Numbered from the stretch's first letter, positions 26,283 through 35,370 are shown. The stretch is 64,000 bases of DNA from Natronosalvus caseinilyticus (GCF_017357105.1 NZ_CP100395.1:1-64000), one strand, 5' to 3'. The notes: generated from the letters alone by a model not told the origin. Numbers and translations are program-made.

Positions 26283-29165
26283 CTACTGAGAAGTGGCTTG
26301 GAGTGATTCCGCATCAGACACCGCCTTCACGACATCGACGAGGTCTCCCTGTGAGAGTGGATTGATCTCTTCGCGAACGCCATCGGCGGTGTAGAAGATC
26401 GACGCAGAAATCTCGTGCTCAGGATACAGCTCCCGGAGCACGTGATAGTAGATACTGAGTTGTTTCCGATACTCGGCTTCCGCGTGTCGACCACGATCAG
26501 TCTTGTAGTCGACTACTTCGACGCGGTCAGGCCGAACGTGGATGAGGTCGATGATCCCGGAGATCATCACGCGAGTCCCGTCGACATTGAGTGGAAGATA
26601 GGCGTCTTCCTCGACGAGCAGGTCACCCGATAGGCTATCGAGGAATGACATGACGTGCTGTTTGTCGTCCCAGCCAGGGTCGTCAGGTTCCAGTTCGACT
26701 TCCTCACCTCGCGCGTACGCTTCCGCGAAGTCGTGGACGTCGGTGCCGAACGCCTTCCCCATACCATCGTCGACGTCCTTGAAGACGTCTTCACGCATCA
26801 GTGAATGCGGTGAGTGTCCGACCGGTCCCTCCGGTGTCGGTACCGTAATCAGCAACTCTGTCTGCTCAGTTTCGTCGAGGGTGTCTGCATCGGGTTCAGT
26901 GTCCCACGCTTCGATGTCGACTGGGAGTTCTTCGAGGAACGTGTTCGGATCCTCCCCGGCCGAGAATATCACGTGGCTCTCAGCGCGCGTAATTGCCACG
27001 TATAGCAGTCGGCGTTCTTCGTCGTACTCTCGAGGCAGACACCGACGGAGGACGTCAGTCCGCCAGTCATCGTACACGTGGGGGAGGCCATCAGCCTCGG
27101 CGTAGCGTTTCCGCTGTCGGAGTCCGACCGGATCCTGAAACGTGATCGTTCCACTCCCTCCGCCCGATGGCGGGAATCGCCCGCTGTTCATGTTCGCGAG
27201 AACGACGATCGGATGTTCGAGCCCCTTCGCTGCGTGAATCGTCTGGACTGTGACCGAGTTCGCACCGGCGTTCGCGTGGACGTCGTGGGTGCTCCCGGCT
27301 TCGATGCCGCGCTCGATGAACCGGATAAGGTCTCCCCGGGTTAGCGTCGTCGCGGTGTGTACTGACTGAATCGTGTGGAGGACGACGTCGGCCGTGGCAC
27401 CGTCGTACCCGTGCCGCGAGAAGACGCGTTCTGCCACCCCGCCGAGCGTTTCCAGTTCTGCCAGCTTCTTGCGGAACGAGCGCATGTTCTCGGGATATGC
27501 CTCGGTCTCCAGGACGTGTTTGATCTCGTCGAGTGTGTAGCCTGCTTCCTCGAGGACGACCGCCCAGCCACGGTCGGTGTCGGATTCGAGGATGCGGAGC
27601 CACGCCAGCAGTAGTTTCGCCTGAGGGGTTCGGAACAGCTCGATCCCACCCTCGTACGCCATCGGCAGTCCGTATTCCTCGGCGGTCTGCAGCAGGTCGC
27701 GGCCGAACTCTCGTGTTCGCGTAAGAACAGCGACGTCTCGAAACTCGGGTGTCCGGAGCGACCCGTCATCGGCCTCAACCTGGTAGGCGTCGTTGCTGAC
27801 GATCTCCTGTATCTTTGCGACCACCGACTCGTGTTCCTCCGGGCTCGCGATCGCTTCGATCTGTGTGTTCTCGTGCTCGGCGTTCGTCGAGAGTGAGACG
27901 ATTCGATCCTGGACGGCCTCGACATCGACGTCGTCCCGGTTCGCCGCCGGAACGAGTAGTCCGTGCTCCGAGAAGTCAAGGATCTCCTGGGTAGACCGAT
28001 AATTCTCGATAAGCTCGATGGTGTGAATCGGCCGGGTGTCGAAGGTGACCCGTTCGTGGTCGGCGTTCAGTTCGTCGACGAACCGATTGAGCCGGTCCTC
28101 GAAGGCAGTGATGTTCTCAACTTCGGCGTACTGGAAGCCGTAGATACTTTGCTTCCAGTCGCCGACGACACAAAGGTTGTTCGTGCCCGCGAGCAGCAGT
28201 GTCAGTTTGAACTGGATCTCGCTGGAGTCCTGGAACTCGTCAACCATCGCGTAGTCGAACGCAATGGACTCACGAAGTGCGTGGTCCTCACAGAGCAGAA
28301 CGAACGCGAACAGTTGGAGGAAGCCGAAGTTGAGGTAGTTCCGGCCGAGCGCGAATTCGAGGTACTCGTAGTAGACGTCGTGGACGAATGCCTTGAGACC
28401 CTCCCGGTCAGTATCGAACACCATCCGAGCAACAGGATCGGGGACGCTCTTCGTGCCCTGTCCGCGAATCTCGGTTTTCTCAGGGGCGTCTGGCAGGTAG
28501 CATTTGTTCTTCTCATAGCGGTTGAGCTTCGAGCGAAGCCGTGACTGCTTGCTCCCGCCATTCTGTGGCTCATTTACCTCGTCGAACAGCGATTTGAACG
28601 CCTCAAAGTCGCCGTCGAGATACCGTTCGCCGTTCCGATACCAGCCGTCGGCTGTCGGGAACACGCCCTTTGAGGCGAGTTGTGAGACGAGACCGAGGAG
28701 TTCAGTCGGATTCGAGACGATACGGAAGTAGTCATCGTACTCGGGATGGTCGTCGCTGAACCGGCCGATGAACTCCCCGAACAGGGCTTCCTCGACAAGG
28801 TCGTTCTCGACGATGCGCGTCGAGCCCGTGATGCGGTCGTCGAGCCCGAGGTGCGTCGGCGCGGCATAGCCGTGCTCCTGGAGGAGATCGTGGCAGAGCG
28901 CGTGGAACGTCTGGATCGGCGCGTCTGCGAGATCGCGCATCCCGTACTCGCAGTGGCCGACGATCCGGTCCTTCATCTCGGTTGCAGCGTTGTTCGTGAA
29001 CGTCACCAGCAGCACGTCCTCAGGGGCGACGTCGTCCTCGTCGACGATGTTGGCATAGCGGCGCGTGATGGTGAACGTCTTGCCCGTTCCCGCGCCGGCG
29101 TCGACGAGGTATAAACCGTCGGTGCTGTCGATGAGGTCCTGCTGTTGTGGATTCGGTTCAGTCAT
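26283..29165 (-). CDS. UvrD/RecB-type helicase-nuclease (AddA-like)
   Basis: About 960 residues from ATG 29165 (MTEPNPQQQDLIDSTDG); the longer frame reaches into the upstream gene. Superfamily 1 helicase motifs in order: VDAGAGTGKTFTITRRYANI (motif I), YAMVDEFQDSSEIQ (II), VVGDWKQSIYGFQYAEVE (III), IENYRST (IV), VQTIHAAKGLEHPIVV (V) and LLYVAITRAESHVIF (VI). A C-terminal PD-(D/E)XK nuclease follows: FGTDVHDFAEAY, ISGIIDLIHVRP and VEVVDYKTDRGRHAEAEYRK, with Asp, Asp-Tyr-Lys and downstream Gln/Tyr residues. The arrangement is that of AddA/RecB enzymes processing double-strand ends. It overlaps the AddB-like gene by 8 nt. Role: recombination repair or degradation of foreign linear DNA. Confidence 0.88.
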   Translation of the reverse strand: MTEPNPQQQDLIDSTDGLYLVDAGAGTGKTFTITRRYANIVDEDDVAPEDVLLVTFTNNAATEMKDRIVGHCEYGMRDLADAPIQTFHALCHDLLQEHGYAAPTHLGLDDRITGSTRIVENDLVEEALFGEFIGRFSDDHPEYDDYFRIVSNPTELLGLVSQLASKGVFPTADGWYRNGERYLDGDFEAFKSLFDEVNEPQNGGSKQSRLRSKLNRYEKNKCYLPDAPEKTEIRGQGTKSVPDPVARMVFDTDREGLKAFVHDVYYEYLEFALGRNYLNFGFLQLFAFVLLCEDHALRESIAFDYAMVDEFQDSSEIQFKLTLLLAGTNNLCVVGDWKQSIYGFQYAEVENITAFEDRLNRFVDELNADHERVTFDTRPIHTIELIENYRSTQEILDFSEHGLLVPAANRDDVDVEAVQDRIVSLSTNAEHENTQIEAIASPEEHESVVAKIQEIVSNDAYQVEADDGSLRTPEFRDVAVLTRTREFGRDLLQTAEEYGLPMAYEGGIELFRTPQAKLLLAWLRILESDTDRGWAVVLEEAGYTLDEIKHVLETEAYPENMRSFRKKLAELETLGGVAERVFSRHGYDGATADVVLHTIQSVHTATTLTRGDLIRFIERGIEAGSTHDVHANAGANSVTVQTIHAAKGLEHPIVVLANMNSGRFPPSGGGSGTITFQDPVGLRQRKRYAEADGLPHVYDDWRTDVLRRCLPREYDEERRLLYVAITRAESHVIFSAGEDPNTFLEELPVDIEAWDTEPDADTLDETEQTELLITVPTPEGPVGHSPHSLMREDVFKDVDDGMGKAFGTDVHDFAEAYARGEEVELEPDDPGWDDKQHVMSFLDSLSGDLLVEEDAYLPLNVDGTRVMISGIIDLIHVRPDRVEVVDYKTDRGRHAEAEYRKQLSIYYHVLRELYPEHEISASIFYTADGVREEINPLSQGDLVDVVKAVSDAESLQATSQ

Positions 29166-31740
29166 GGTCAAGAAGGAGGTCGCGGTTGTCCACGCGACGG
29201 TAGTTCGGTTCACCGGCGAGCCCGTTCACAGGGAAGCGTTCTTCGCCAGCCCGTCGCTGATTCAGTTCCGTTATACGCTCGGTGACGAACGTCTCGAAGG
29301 CGTCGAGATCCTCTTCGAAGTAGTTTCGACTCCGAACTCGTGCCAGCTGGCGAAGTAGCTGTTTACAGCCCGACGAGACGTATTTGTACTCGCCGACACA
29401 CTCCTGCAGTCGGGTTTGCATCGCCTGCCCGAACTCGGAGTCGATGAGTTCGTCACTGTCGCGTGTCGCCGGTAGCGGGGCCGTCTCGAACGCGGACTGG
29501 TAATCAGCGTACTCCATCTTCGAGAGCGTCTTCTGGCAGTTCTTCGCCCCATCATCGCGAAGCGCTTCGAACATGGCCCGCGACCGGGCGTGCTCCTCGA
29601 ACGGGGTCGGGTGATATTCGATGGTGGTCAGCGTCTCATCTAAGTCCGCCTCGCCGGCGACGACGTCGTCGAGCGTCTCGAGAAAGTGGAAGAACGTGAA
29701 CTGCAGGCGCTCTCCTGGGCGCTCGCTACGGCGGTGGGCGAGATAGAGAAGTGCCTGGAAGTTCGGCGTATCGCTTGGTGGATCGAGCGCGGAGTTCTTG
29801 ACGACGCGGGACGCCCGTTTCCGACGCCCACTCTTGTAGTCGAGGAGGTGAGTCGGACCATGAACGAGGTCGATCTTGCCTTTCAGTCCGAGATTTTCGT
29901 TTTCGAACCAGCGCTCCGTGAACGGTGAATCGACTGCTCTGCCAAAATGGTCCGCGAAGAAATTCTGCCCCCACCCGCTATTCGGAGTGAGCAGGTCGTC
30001 GCCCTCCGGGGTGCGTTCGTCGAGTAGCTCGACGATGGTTTCGAGTCCGATCCGGTACCTGGTACGGCGCGTTGGACGGTCGACGCGCCGAACGAATGAT
30101 CCCGCCTCCTCGAGAATCACGTCCACAAGGTCTTCGATGGTCTCCTCGTCGATCAAATCGGGATGGTTGACATAGAACTCGGCGAAGTCGTGGAAGAGAT
30201 TCCCCTCCTTGAAGTAGTCTTTATCAGGGCCGTCGACAAGCCGGCTGAAGAGGTAATCACGGGGGCTGTTGACGTACGTACTCAGACTGGACTGGCTGAC
30301 GGTATCGATCTGCGTCGTTGAGACGTCAAGCGATTCTTTCTCGAACCCGTTTCGTGCCGCACTGAAGGCCCGTCCGAGAGTCACTGAGGCGAGATCGCTG
30401 AAGCGTTCGAAGTCGTCCTCGATGAGATCCTCGAAGTAGAGACACGGCGTCGCGGGCGACCCACCGATGGTGTCCTGAACGAGATAATACTGTTCGGTGC
30501 CGTTCTGGAGGAGAAGCTGAAACTGCGTCAGGTTCCGAGTGAATTCGGCGTCACGGTCGACCCACGGGCGACGAGGTGGAGAGTGAGTCCACGTTTCGTC
30601 GAGGCCGAGATAGAATACGACGGGGCGGTCCACGTAGGCCGCGGATTTTGCGTCGGCCAGGAGAACCCCTTCGTGTTCGCGGTCGACAGGGACTTCGTAG
30701 CTCTGGAGGTAGAATTCAAGCCGATCGATGTCCTGTCTGGTGACCGCGTCAGTCGCGATCCCGAGCGCCTCGAGTTCATCTCGGAACGCATCGAGGCTGA
30801 TTTCGGCCTGTCGTTCGTACACTGTAAGTGCTCCAGCGAACGTGGTCTCGCCGATCTTCGCGCTGAACTCCTGGAACCACCTGAGACTGTCGGCGTCGAC
30901 ATCCTGTAGCCGTTTGTCGTCGTGTTCGATGTCGACAGCGATCCCGAGCTGGGAGAGGACGGAACGAATTGTTCTCACGCGCGTCTCCGTCCCGCGAGTG
31001 ACGGCGCGAAGGAACTGGACGAATCCGCGGTGGTGCTGTTCGTCGGCGAATCCAGGGCCACCGATAAACGGAATGTCGGCGGCTTCGAGCGCACTCTCGA
31101 CGAGTGTTGGGTATTCACTGCCGCGATCCACGACGACGGCAACGTCTTCTGCGTTGTCAGAGGAAACGATGTCGAGTACAGCATCAACGATTGCTGTACT
31201 TGAGTCGAAAATGTGGAACGGCGGTCGGTCGAATGCGGCATCGGTGAACGGATCGAACGTATCGTACTGCGCGGGGAGAATCGATCGTTCGAGGGTCGTG
31301 AGTTGGTCGTGGCCGACGACAGCGACGTCTTTGCTGTCGTCGATCTGGTACTCGCCGAGTCGGCGGGAGGTCGTGTCGAGCGTTGAGAGCTGTTCGACGG
31401 TAGTCTCCGTCGCGGCGTCGGTGTAGGCGTCGTAGTCGAGAACAGCGTCAACGCTGCCCTGATGCTCCCAACATTGGAGCGTGTTGCCTATCGCGTATGC
31501 AGCCTGCTTCCACTCGAGGTCGGTAGTCGTTACGAGTTCGAGAAAGGCGCTCCGGTCCTCGGCGCGTTCGCGGCGGCCCGCTGCGAGTCGACGTGGCGTG
31601 ATGGCAAATACACCGAGATGAGCCCGATCAAGACGTCGGTTCAACCCACTGGCAAGCGGTGCATCAGGAACGATGACGAGGTCATAGTCACGGACTTCGT
31701 CGTAGAGGGACTCAAATGATTTTGCCCGCGTAACTGGCAC
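29158..31740 (-). CDS. AddB-like nuclease subunit
   Basis: An 860-residue partner of the AddA-like helicase, first gene of a two-gene operon. The N-terminal half has an inactive helicase-like fold (YDLVIVPDAPLASGLNRRLD; VFYLGLDETWTHSPPRR) without a Walker A motif. The C-terminal third is a PD-(D/E)XK nuclease: GNLFHDFAEFYVNHPD, LGLKGKIDLVHGPTHLLDYK and SGRRKR, followed by FQALLYLAHRRS. In bacterial AddB this domain is bracketed by four Cys binding an Fe-S cluster. The first Cys position reads YVNSPRDYLFSRL here, with Ser in its place, so a cluster is unlikely. The stop lies within the next gene's start region. Confident as a helicase/nuclease pair; AddB is the closest label. Confidence 0.75.
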   Translation of the reverse strand: MPVTRAKSFESLYDEVRDYDLVIVPDAPLASGLNRRLDRAHLGVFAITPRRLAAGRRERAEDRSAFLELVTTTDLEWKQAAYAIGNTLQCWEHQGSVDAVLDYDAYTDAATETTVEQLSTLDTTSRRLGEYQIDDSKDVAVVGHDQLTTLERSILPAQYDTFDPFTDAAFDRPPFHIFDSSTAIVDAVLDIVSSDNAEDVAVVVDRGSEYPTLVESALEAADIPFIGGPGFADEQHHRGFVQFLRAVTRGTETRVRTIRSVLSQLGIAVDIEHDDKRLQDVDADSLRWFQEFSAKIGETTFAGALTVYERQAEISLDAFRDELEALGIATDAVTRQDIDRLEFYLQSYEVPVDREHEGVLLADAKSAAYVDRPVVFYLGLDETWTHSPPRRPWVDRDAEFTRNLTQFQLLLQNGTEQYYLVQDTIGGSPATPCLYFEDLIEDDFERFSDLASVTLGRAFSAARNGFEKESLDVSTTQIDTVSQSSLSTYVNSPRDYLFSRLVDGPDKDYFKEGNLFHDFAEFYVNHPDLIDEETIEDLVDVILEEAGSFVRRVDRPTRRTRYRIGLETIVELLDERTPEGDDLLTPNSGWGQNFFADHFGRAVDSPFTERWFENENLGLKGKIDLVHGPTHLLDYKSGRRKRASRVVKNSALDPPSDTPNFQALLYLAHRRSERPGERLQFTFFHFLETLDDVVAGEADLDETLTTIEYHPTPFEEHARSRAMFEALRDDGAKNCQKTLSKMEYADYQSAFETAPLPATRDSDELIDSEFGQAMQTRLQECVGEYKYVSSGCKQLLRQLARVRSRNYFEEDLDAFETFVTERITELNQRRAGEERFPVNGLAGEPNYRRVDNRDLLLDHD

Positions 31741-31904
31741 GGCAACAACAACTCAGCCAATAAGTCATATAACTATCGCCAAATGTGTAATTGTTGGTTA
31801 TCACAGGGTTTCGAATAGGGACAGGTCGGTTGCTATACCACAATCTCCTATGTGTGGAAAGAAGAGCGTCGGGAAGTAGAAGTCAGTCTTAATCGAGAGT
31901 CTAG

Positions 31905-31947
31905 TTTAACCAACAAACCTAAGCCATTGAGCCCGTTTGTTGGTTAA
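31905..31947. repeat. TTAACCAACA inverted repeat, copy 2
   Basis: TTAACCAACAAAC (31906-31918) and GTTTGTTGGTTAA (31935-31947) form a perfect 13-bp inverted repeat, the longest arms of the family. By the common 10-nt arms the spacer is 22 nt. A half-site TGTTGGTTA lies at 31792-31800. Copy 2 ends 9 nt before the ATG of the following gene. Confidence 0.85.
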
Positions 31948-31956
31948 GCCGATTCC

Positions 31957-32280
31957 ATGTCGTACTCACAACCAACGATCCCACCCGAGATACCCGAAGA
32001 AGTAGCGTCCTCACTCGAGGAGTGTAATGCGGAAACGCTCCGGTCTATTGCCAAGTATGCTGATGCACTCGCAGAATATCGAGAGCGAGAGGCGCGATTG
32101 AACGAGGCTGATGATAAAGACGATTCTCAAGAACGTCCTGAGGGCCTGCCTGAAGACGTCCCTACGAAAGCCACACTGACGGAGAAGGAAATCAACGGGA
32201 ATCGGTATTACTACTGGCAGTGGCGAGAGGGTGACAAAATCAAATCTCAGTACAAGGGTCCAGTGAACCCGAGTTCGTAA
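31957..32280 (+). CDS. Small protein, DUF6788-like
   Basis: A 107-residue protein. Residues 1-50 contain a helical segment (LEECNAETLRSIAKYADALA), then an acidic linker. The C-terminus KEINGNRYYYWQWREGDKIK SQYKGPV fits the haloarchaeal DUF6788 pattern (NG-x-YYYxxWREG). The function of such proteins is unknown; they occur widely in archaeal accessory DNA, often beside mobile elements. The gene is bracketed closely on both sides by inverted-repeat copies 2 and 3, so gene plus sites form a compact 420-nt unit. Confidence 0.65.
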   Translation: MSYSQPTIPPEIPEEVASSLEECNAETLRSIAKYADALAEYREREARLNEADDKDDSQERPEGLPEDVPTKATLTEKEINGNRYYYWQWREGDKIKSQYKGPVNPSS

Positions 32281-32283
32281 GGA

Positions 32284-32324
32284 TTAACCACCAGTCAGGG
32301 GTTGCTGGCGTGACTGTTGGTTAA
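32284..32324. repeat. TTAACCAACA inverted repeat, copy 3
   Basis: Arms TTAACCACCA (32284-32293, one mismatch) and TGTTGGTTAA (32315-32324) with a 21-nt unrelated spacer, starting 3 nt after the preceding stop codon. Confidence 0.8.
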
Positions 32325-32451
32325 CCACATCGTCTCCTTTCCACAGGTACCAGTATCCATTTCTTGCAGTATGATGGATGTCTTTCCCGTTTTCGAGCGA
32401 ATCAGATCTCGAGAGATTCTCGATTTCGAGAGTGGCCGAACCACCGGATGT

Positions 32452-32488
32452 TAATCTTAAGATTAATATTCAAATTAGATTTAAGTTG
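32452..32488. repeat. AT-rich motif, copy 5, in front of the AAA ATPase gene
   Basis: A perfect palindrome TTAATCTTAAGATTAA (32452-32467) followed by ATTCAAATTAGATTTAAG. It ends about 20 nt before the ATG at 32509, so it covers the promoter and could act as operator or centromere-like site. Confidence 0.7.
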
Positions 32489-32508
32489 GTTCAGTATGTG
32501 GAGCCACT

Positions 32509-33438
32509 ATGAGCGACCAATTCACGGAGGCCCTCGATCAAACAGAGAAGACACAGGAAGACTATGCGAATCAACTCGGCATCAAGCCAGAGCGGATTCC
32601 ATTCACGGCTGAAACACTTCCTGACGCGAGTATTGCGGTACGTGCGAATCAAGATCTACTCAATGAAGTCGCGAGCCACATCCTGAATCGAGCGGGTCAT
32701 ATCTCGATTATCGATGAACGGGGCGCTGGGAAATCTCACTTCCGTGACCTCGTGTACGATGCTCTTTCAGAGGGCCCGCGGAGTGAGGAGTTCCGAGTCG
32801 CTCGAATACGCGAGGTCGAGTCAATTACAACACGTCGCTTCTATACGCGTCTTCTCGACGAACTCAGTGAGTACGATGACCTCGAGATTCCAGAGTCATA
32901 CCCCCACGCTACAGATGAAGTTCGACAGATCGTCGAGGAGGTTGCCGACCAGCTCGAGGCCCTCAATATCGCGTGTATTATTCAGGTCGACCAGCTCGAG
33001 GATGCAGCTCGGAATACGCGAACCTTCGAGCAGTTACTGGCTGCGTTGCAGAGCGTCGGTGACCTCGGAGAAAGTGAACCCGTATTCATTCTCTTCCTGT
33101 TCGGAACGGAACGTGCGGGTGGTCGAATCGACGAACTGCGTGAGACACTCAGTTCTCGGCTCGTCGCGAAGGATCGGACGCTGGAACGGTTTGGGTTTGC
33201 AGAAACTGAGGAACTCATCGCCAGGTGGCTTGCCTGGGCCCGTGAGGAAGAGTACGATTCTGGATACCCGTCCGACCCCTACACGGCGAGTGCCATCGAC
33301 ACGGTCGTCGAGGTCAGCGATGGAACCCCACGGGATACTCGACAGAAGTGCTATCACGCATTCCGGGCTGGTGCACAGCAGTTCGCAGCCGAACAAGGCG
33401 TCGAAATCACGAATGAGACGCTAGACGAATATCTTTAA
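32509..33438 (+). CDS. AAA ATPase, Orc1/Cdc6-like
   Basis: A 309-residue AAA-type ATPase. The P-loop reads IIDERGAGKSHFRDL: Gly-Lys-Ser is intact but the leading Gly is Asp. Walker B is CIIQVDQLEDA, with Gln-Val before Asp-Gln rather than the usual DE. A sensor-like region follows (PVFILFLFGTERAGGRI), then SSRLVAKDRTLERFGFAETE and a lid domain with SDGTPRDTRQKCYHAF. No C-terminal winged helix as in replication Orc proteins. The gene pairs with a ribbon-helix-helix-like protein gene (33463); both have the same AT-rich motif at the promoter. Replicon maintenance or partition is plausible. ATP hydrolysis needs testing given the altered motifs. Confidence 0.7.
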   Translation: MSDQFTEALDQTEKTQEDYANQLGIKPERIPFTAETLPDASIAVRANQDLLNEVASHILNRAGHISIIDERGAGKSHFRDLVYDALSEGPRSEEFRVARIREVESITTRRFYTRLLDELSEYDDLEIPESYPHATDEVRQIVEEVADQLEALNIACIIQVDQLEDAARNTRTFEQLLAALQSVGDLGESEPVFILFLFGTERAGGRIDELRETLSSRLVAKDRTLERFGFAETEELIARWLAWAREEEYDSGYPSDPYTASAIDTVVEVSDGTPRDTRQKCYHAFRAGAQQFAAEQGVEITNETLDEYL

Positions 33439-33458
33439 TATTAAGCTTAAGAATAAGG
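33433..33458. repeat. AT-rich motif, copy 6, between ATPase and RHH genes
   Basis: CTTTAATATTAAGCTTAAGA followed by ATAAGG spans the stop codon of the ATPase gene and ends 5 nt before the next ATG. It contains the palindrome TTAAGCTTAA. Confidence 0.6.
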
Positions 33459-33462
33459 GCAT

Positions 33463-33777
33463 ATGAGCAACGATAATCCGTTCGGCGAGGCGATGGATGA
33501 CGCAGCGGAGGAAAAGAATCGAGTGGACCAACAAGGTTCGTCGGATTTCGATACCGAACCCTACTATGACGCCCTCAACACTGGGGTAAAGGATCACACA
33601 ATAGGTGTTTCCGTGAGCGAAGAGATGCATCAGTTCTGGCGTGAACTCCAGGATACGGATGATATCGACGTCGACCCGGCGCAGTCTATTCGGAATCATC
33701 TCGAGAATCTCGCGCATCGACATCCCGACGTGTTCGAACGAGCCATGCGGAAGCTCGAGATCGATCGGGAGATGTGA
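33463..33777 (+). CDS. Ribbon-helix-helix-like small protein
   Basis: A 104-residue acidic protein. Residues 1-40 are disordered. Residues 45-100 read as strand HTIGVSVSEE, helix MHQFWRELQD, then SIRNHLENLAHRHPDVFERA, the strand-helix-helix order of RHH DNA-binding proteins. It follows the AAA ATPase by 24 nt. With the AT-rich site between them the arrangement resembles plasmid partition or addiction operons, in which the second gene binds upstream repeats. Family not firmly identified. Confidence 0.6.
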   Translation: MSNDNPFGEAMDDAAEEKNRVDQQGSSDFDTEPYYDALNTGVKDHTIGVSVSEEMHQFWRELQDTDDIDVDPAQSIRNHLENLAHRHPDVFERAMRKLEIDREM

Positions 33778-33787
33778 CCACCTGAAG

Positions 33788-33826
33788 TAACCAACAGAGA
33801 ATCAATACCAGCCGGTTGTTGGTTAA
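33788..33826. repeat. TTAACCAACA inverted repeat, copy 4
   Basis: Arms TAACCAACA (33788-33796) and TGTTGGTTAA (33817-33826) with a 20-nt unrelated spacer, 10 nt after the preceding stop codon. Confidence 0.8.
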
Positions 33827-34029
33827 CGAGTTCATCTGACCGATTACAGTACTGAGTTGAGAAAACGGCGATATTACCTGAATTGAGGCGCTAAGGCTCC
33901 TTCCTCAACGAGTGAGCGAAGCGAGCGAGTAGGGAGGGGATACAGCGCCGCACGGTTCTCAAACACGTTCAGCCCACAGACCCACACAATCGAAACAACT
34001 ATACGCATAATGCACATAATGCGCATGTA

Positions 34030-34149
34030 GTGAGACGGAAGAACATCACCATCCGCGAAGACCAAGCCGAGTGGGTCGAGGAGAACCACCTCAACCTTTC
34101 GTCGTTCGTTCGCGGGGCACTCGACGAACTCATCGAAGAACGCTCGTAG
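34030..34149 (+). CDS. Small ribbon-helix-helix protein before tnpB
   Basis: A 39-residue protein starting at GTG 34030 and ending one base before the tnpB ATG. The sequence RRKNITIREDQAEWVEENHL followed by NLSSFVRGALDELIEE has the strand (KNITIRE), helix (QAEWVEE) and second helix (SSFVRGALDELIEE) of RHH domains. Such mini-proteins commonly precede tnpB in haloarchaeal elements. Probably represses or tunes the element; partner DNA not known. The direct repeat CATAATGCACATAATGCGCA lies just upstream and may be its operator. Confidence 0.65.
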   Translation: MRRKNITIREDQAEWVEENHLNLSSFVRGALDELIEERS

Positions 34150-35370
34150 ATGAACTACAACTACAGGTATCGACTCCGACCGTCCGACGCTCTCGAAGAG
34201 CGGTTAGCGTGGACTGTCGATACCTGTAGACAGGTCTACAACCACTTCCTTCACCGACTCAACCGCACTGACGACACCTCGGCGTACTCCGAGCAGAAGC
34301 TCCTACCGAGTCTCAAGAAGTGGTGGGATGACCTGAAACAAGTTCACTCGAAAGTCCTACAGAAAGTTGTGCAGCGGTTGTATGACAACCTTTCGACGCT
34401 CCGAGGACGCAAGGAGAACGGCTACCGCGTCGGGACGCTCAAGTGGAAAGCACCAGGCGAGTACCGCAGTTTCACCTACAGTCAATCCGGCTTCAAGCTC
34501 AAGAACACGAGCGGTCGGACAAAACTGTGGCTCTCGAAACTCGGAGACATACCCACCACCTTCCACCGCGACCTACCCGACGCCGCCGACATCAAGACCG
34601 TCACCGTCAAACGCGAACCCACCGGTACGTGGTACGCCATCCTCGGCGTCGAAACCCCCGACGACCCGCCGGAGAAGCCCGAGAATCCTGAGCGATGCGT
34701 CGGTATTGACGTAGGGATTATCAAGTACGCTCACGACACTGACGGGACTACTGTTGAATCGCTCGACTTGAGCAATGAACGCGAGCGGTTGGAACGTGCA
34801 CAGCGCAACCTCTCACGGAAGGAACACGGGTCTGCGAATTGGGAGCAACAACGTCACGTCGTGGCCGAACGCCACACCGAGTTGAAGAACAAGCGCCGCG
34901 ACTTCTTGCACAAGTTGTCGAACTACTACGCCCACGAATACGACCTCGTGGCCGTAGAGGACTTGGACGCAAAGGGGTTGGTGGAACTACCGGGCAACTC
35001 GCGGAACCGCGCAGGTGCGGCGTGGGGGACGTTCCTACAGATGCTTGAATACAAGTGCGAGCGCGAAGGAACGTACTTCGTTGCCGTGAATCCACGCGGG
35101 ACGACCAAGGAGTGCGCGTCCTGTGGCGTTTCGACTGAGAAACCGCTATGGGTCCGCGAACACTCCTGTCCCGCTTGCGGGTTCGAGGCAGATAGAGACG
35201 CGAACGCAGCGTGGAACATTCTTTCTCGCGGCATCAAGCAGTTAGGAGCGGGACGCTCCGAATCACCGCCTGTGGAGACTGCGCTCCCTGTGGATACGTC
35301 CGTATCTGCAAAGCGCGTCGTCGAAACAGGAAGCCCCACCCTCAAGCGCGAGCCGTCAGGTGAGCGGTAG
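34150..35370 (+). CDS. tnpB: TnpB RNA-guided nuclease
   Basis: A 406-residue TnpB with all features of an active enzyme. RuvC residues: Asp187 in CVGIDVGIIKYAHD, Glu270 in DLVAVEDLDAKG and Asp350 in FEADRDANAAWNIL. The zinc ribbon has CASC and CPAC (two CxxC). The N-terminal domain opens MNYNYRYRLRPSDALEERLA, as in haloarchaeal IS1341-type proteins. TnpB cuts DNA at sites matching its omega RNA, promoting retention of the element. It follows the RHH gene without a gap. No tnpA nearby, so movement needs a transposase in trans. Confidence 0.93.
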   Translation: MNYNYRYRLRPSDALEERLAWTVDTCRQVYNHFLHRLNRTDDTSAYSEQKLLPSLKKWWDDLKQVHSKVLQKVVQRLYDNLSTLRGRKENGYRVGTLKWKAPGEYRSFTYSQSGFKLKNTSGRTKLWLSKLGDIPTTFHRDLPDAADIKTVTVKREPTGTWYAILGVETPDDPPEKPENPERCVGIDVGIIKYAHDTDGTTVESLDLSNERERLERAQRNLSRKEHGSANWEQQRHVVAERHTELKNKRRDFLHKLSNYYAHEYDLVAVEDLDAKGLVELPGNSRNRAGAAWGTFLQMLEYKCEREGTYFVAVNPRGTTKECASCGVSTEKPLWVREHSCPACGFEADRDANAAWNILSRGIKQLGAGRSESPPVETALPVDTSVSAKRVVETGSPTLKREPSGER

